From Tetmemena sp. SeJ-2015 (Eukaryota; Ciliophora; Spirotrichea; Sporadotrichida; Oxytrichidae), in contig JAJKFJ010021335.1 in assembly GCA_027382625.1 (NCBI GenBank), positions 57,506 through 121,505 on the forward strand: a stretch of DNA of 64,000 nucleotides, read 5' to 3'. This document shows, in pieces, positions 62,061 through 64,000 of this stretch. The notes under the pieces were generated by a model. It made no database searches. It saw nothing but the letters and a program-made list of their open reading frames with translations, and was not told the origin of the DNA. The position numbers were made by a program, and so were the translations under genes. Every line of letters begins with the position of its first letter. Position 1 is the stretch's first letter.

Positions 62061-62984
62061 ATGAACTGTCAGCAATGCGGGAAAATCTATAAGCCAAAGG
62101 AACTCAAAAGACATCTTAAGATTCACAAAAGAGTCCAAGGTTGCTATCAGCAGTTGAAAATCAGAGGCAAGTATGAGTGCATCATATGCTCTGAAAATAT
62201 TCCTGCCTTTAAGAATTCCCGCCAGCTTAAAGAGCACCTAACCAAGCATCCAGTAGAGGAGCTTCTCTAAAATGGATACTCGCGCGTCCTATTGCAGACG
62301 CTCAAGCAATTTTAGATTGAAGATTCCAGCGAGCCACTGAATGAAAAGAGTAATGGAACCATGGTGGCAGCTCTTAACCCCTCCCGTCATCCTTTGCCCT
62401 TCAAAAAGAAAGAATTGCAGCTGGAGGAGCCGCAATAGAAAATTTCGGATTTTTGCATTCTATAGAAGAGGAGCTCAAGAACTGCTAAAATTCTATCGCG
62501 TTTGAGTCCTCTCAATCGAAACTCTCTCAGGGAACTTCAATATCTCATAGCCAATTTGAGTTAGTGCTTGACGACTTGGAGGTCGCTTTTACGATTCGGT
62601 GGGAGCTCTTGCTTATAATTGAACACATGGCAACTAGAGGCAGGGTTTTCCCTTTCTCCACCTGACTCCCCCTATTAATACAGAGGGCATCATGAGTACT
62701 TCAGTAAGGACGACCTCAGGAAGGACGCCTCAACATTTATGAGAGCCTTTCACGAGTTCAAAGTCATTTAGCACTTAATGAGCAAAGGCGTCTAGGGTAT
62801 TGACTCACTTGAGAAAATCCACGTCTGGAGAGAAGGAGTTCTGATGGTATATCATGAGTTCGACTACACTTTTGCATAGTTTACTAAGGGTCCTCTTCGG
62901 GTTACATGTTTCTAGAGGTGCTGGAAAATGCTCCTTTTCTTAAGAGCATCCTAGCCAAAAGGGGTAAAAACCCTGATGCTTTGA
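62061..62984 (+). CDS. C2H2 zinc-finger plus kinase-like protein of the insertion
   Basis: ATG at 62061 gives CQQCGKIYKPKELKRHLKIH (C-x2-C-x12-H-x3-H) and a second finger, YECIICSENIPAFKNS through EHLTKH. A charged linker rich in Gln (several TAA/TAG codons) follows, then FHEFKVIQHLMSKGVQGID and EGVLMVYHEFDYTF, which resembles the N-lobe/hinge of a kinase. Two compensating frame slips enclose 62450-62640; there the neighbouring frame (SQFELVLDDLEVAFTIRW) looks genuine. Stop TGA is at 62982. It fits the zinc-finger/kinase protein known from TBE elements. The rest of the kinase domain is not visible downstream. Confidence 0.65.
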
Positions 62985-64000
62985 CCCCTCTTCTTTAAAT
63001 AAAAGGTCCCAGCCCTCCAAAAGGGTTTTTTGGGAAAATTTGATTCGCTTCCATTTTTCTGGTTTTAAAAAAGTCTTTGACTAAATTTTCCCCCAATTTC
63101 CCCCGGATCAGGGATCGAGAAAGGGTTTCAGAGCTATTGGAAGCCCAACCACACTGGACACTTACTCGATGGGTCTTTCATTGTTGCGGGTTCTTAAAGG
63201 GGAAACCCTTTCTCTCATTTTACCACCCGAAAAAAAGGGGCGGGACAAATAAGCTCTCCTCTTTCAATTTTTTGGCAGAGTTATTTGTTCTATGAGAAAT
63301 GGCCATCAAAAACTTGAAAATTTTCCCGCTCTACTTTTAAAGGTTTTGTTTAAAAATTTTTAAAATAAGTATTAAAAACCCGTTTATTTTTTTCTTAATT
63401 AAACTTTATCTCATTTTTTTTTTTAATTGGAATGATCCGTGAATTGATGAATATGAATGTAAGATTTTGAATGGATTGGAAATTTTTAAAGATTATTTAT
63501 TGCCAGTTTGGCTTACACCAAAAATTTAACCCATGTTTTGTTTTTTAACACTTTAAGCTTTTTTTCATACATTAACTAGTTCATACATGCTTTTGATATC
63601 AGATCAAAACTAAATTAAAAAGCTTTTTTTCAAAAATAAAAAGTGACAATGCTTTTACATATAGAAAAAAAATTACTTTTTGAATGAAGAAAGCTCAACA
63701 TTGAAATTAAAATAAAAATTTGATGGCACCCTTATTCTCGACTATATTTTGGGATTTATTTAAAAATAAACATTTCCCAATTTAGGCAATATGAAACATT
63801 TTCAAAATAGGAGCGATAACTAAAGATATTCGAAAAGTTAAAACCAATGCGAAAGAAATTTTATTATTTGGAATTTTGGGCTACTTTGGGAAATTTTCAA
63901 CCTTGGAATTTTGAAATTTTACTACTTTTTGGGAAATTTTTACTACCTGGAATTTTTACCTGGGAAATTTTTACCCTTTCAATTTTGATTTCTATAAAAT

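Larger units (their letters stand above)
59290..63425. mobile_element. 4.1-kb transposon-like insertion, possibly TBE-type
   Basis: It interrupts the pairing of palindrome B on the right side only; the left arm at about 57150-57190 gives the empty site. The length (about 4.1 kb) and a gene combining C2H2 zinc fingers with a kinase-like segment match what is known of TBE transposons of oxytrichid germlines, which are about 4.1 kb and also encode a DDE transposase. I could not find the transposase frame or clear terminal inverted repeats. The sequence is full of 3-6 base homopolymer runs, suggesting poor consensus quality that would hide both. Confidence 0.55.
56600..64000. repeat. Palindrome B: giant inverted repeat centred near 58200
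   Basis: The centre is at about 58186-58214, where GATATCACTAAGATTTGG (58148 on) is mirrored after the spacer. Left 57190-58185 pairs with right 58215-59285. After an unpaired 4.1 kb on the right, left 56600-57150 pairs with right 63426-64000, for example ACATTAACTAGTTCATACATG near 63570 against its complement near 56955. The right arm runs off the window. Arms of the inner 1 kb are closely similar; the outer right part is noisy. Confidence 0.88.

Overview
The window reads as germline (micronuclear) DNA of a ciliate, most probably a spirotrich of the Oxytricha/Stylonychia type. In every recognisable gene TAA and TAG stand where the protein family needs glutamine and only TGA ends frames. Genes carry short GT-AG introns. 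Many also carry short AT-rich insertions that lack GT-AG ends, sit between 2-13 nt direct repeats, and restore reading frame and family consensus when one repeat plus the insert is removed. That is the signature of internal eliminated sequences (IES) with pointers between macronuclear-destined segments (MDS). Several genes are also out of order: an AGC kinase whose N-lobe lies about 6.6 kb downstream of its C-lobe and shares a 13-nt pointer with it, a small secreted-protein gene in 1-3-2-4 order with three 13-nt pointers, and a Piezo gene whose first segment is inverted. A pure macronuclear chromosome would not look like this. No telomere repeats, tRNA or rRNA genes were seen.

Layout. 1-829: RING plus YEATS-domain gene (minus, cut by the window edge). 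1.3-8.0 kb: a VPS4 AAA ATPase gene and a secreted-protein gene on the opposite strand, then a decayed second copy of this block, with a DDE transposase relic between the copies. 8.1-18.6 kb: a very large Piezo mechanosensitive channel gene (minus), with its first coding segment inverted at 19.24-19.42 kb. 19.5-19.9 kb: interspersed repeat. 20.3-24.5 kb (plus): FkbM-like methyltransferase, scrambled secreted-protein gene, AGC kinase C-lobe. 24.6-28 kb: two unknown genes. 29.0-29.4 kb: the displaced kinase N-lobe. 29.9-30.5 kb: Cys-rich membrane protein. 30.6-41.3 kb (minus): two long Gln/Ser/Asn-rich unknown genes and a cyclic-nucleotide-domain K+ channel. 41.5-42.5 kb: the same repeat with a foldback MITE inside it. 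43.0-52.9 kb: tRNA dimethylallyltransferase, CFAP144-like axonemal protein, MAK/RCK-type kinase, and three unknown genes. 53.9-64 kb: two large palindromes, minisatellites and a 4.1-kb transposon-like insertion encoding zinc fingers and a kinase-like segment, as expected for germline-limited DNA.

The genes do not form one operon-like pathway. A cilia/membrane-excitability theme is visible (Piezo, K+ channel, MAK/RCK kinase, CFAP144), which is ordinary for a ciliate. The unusual biology is the architecture: gene pieces must be cut, reordered and in one case inverted to give functional genes. Coding regions also contain many single-base frame slips, and 59.3-64 kb has inflated homopolymers, so part of the disruption is probably sequence error. 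I keep that apart from the pointer-flanked insertions.
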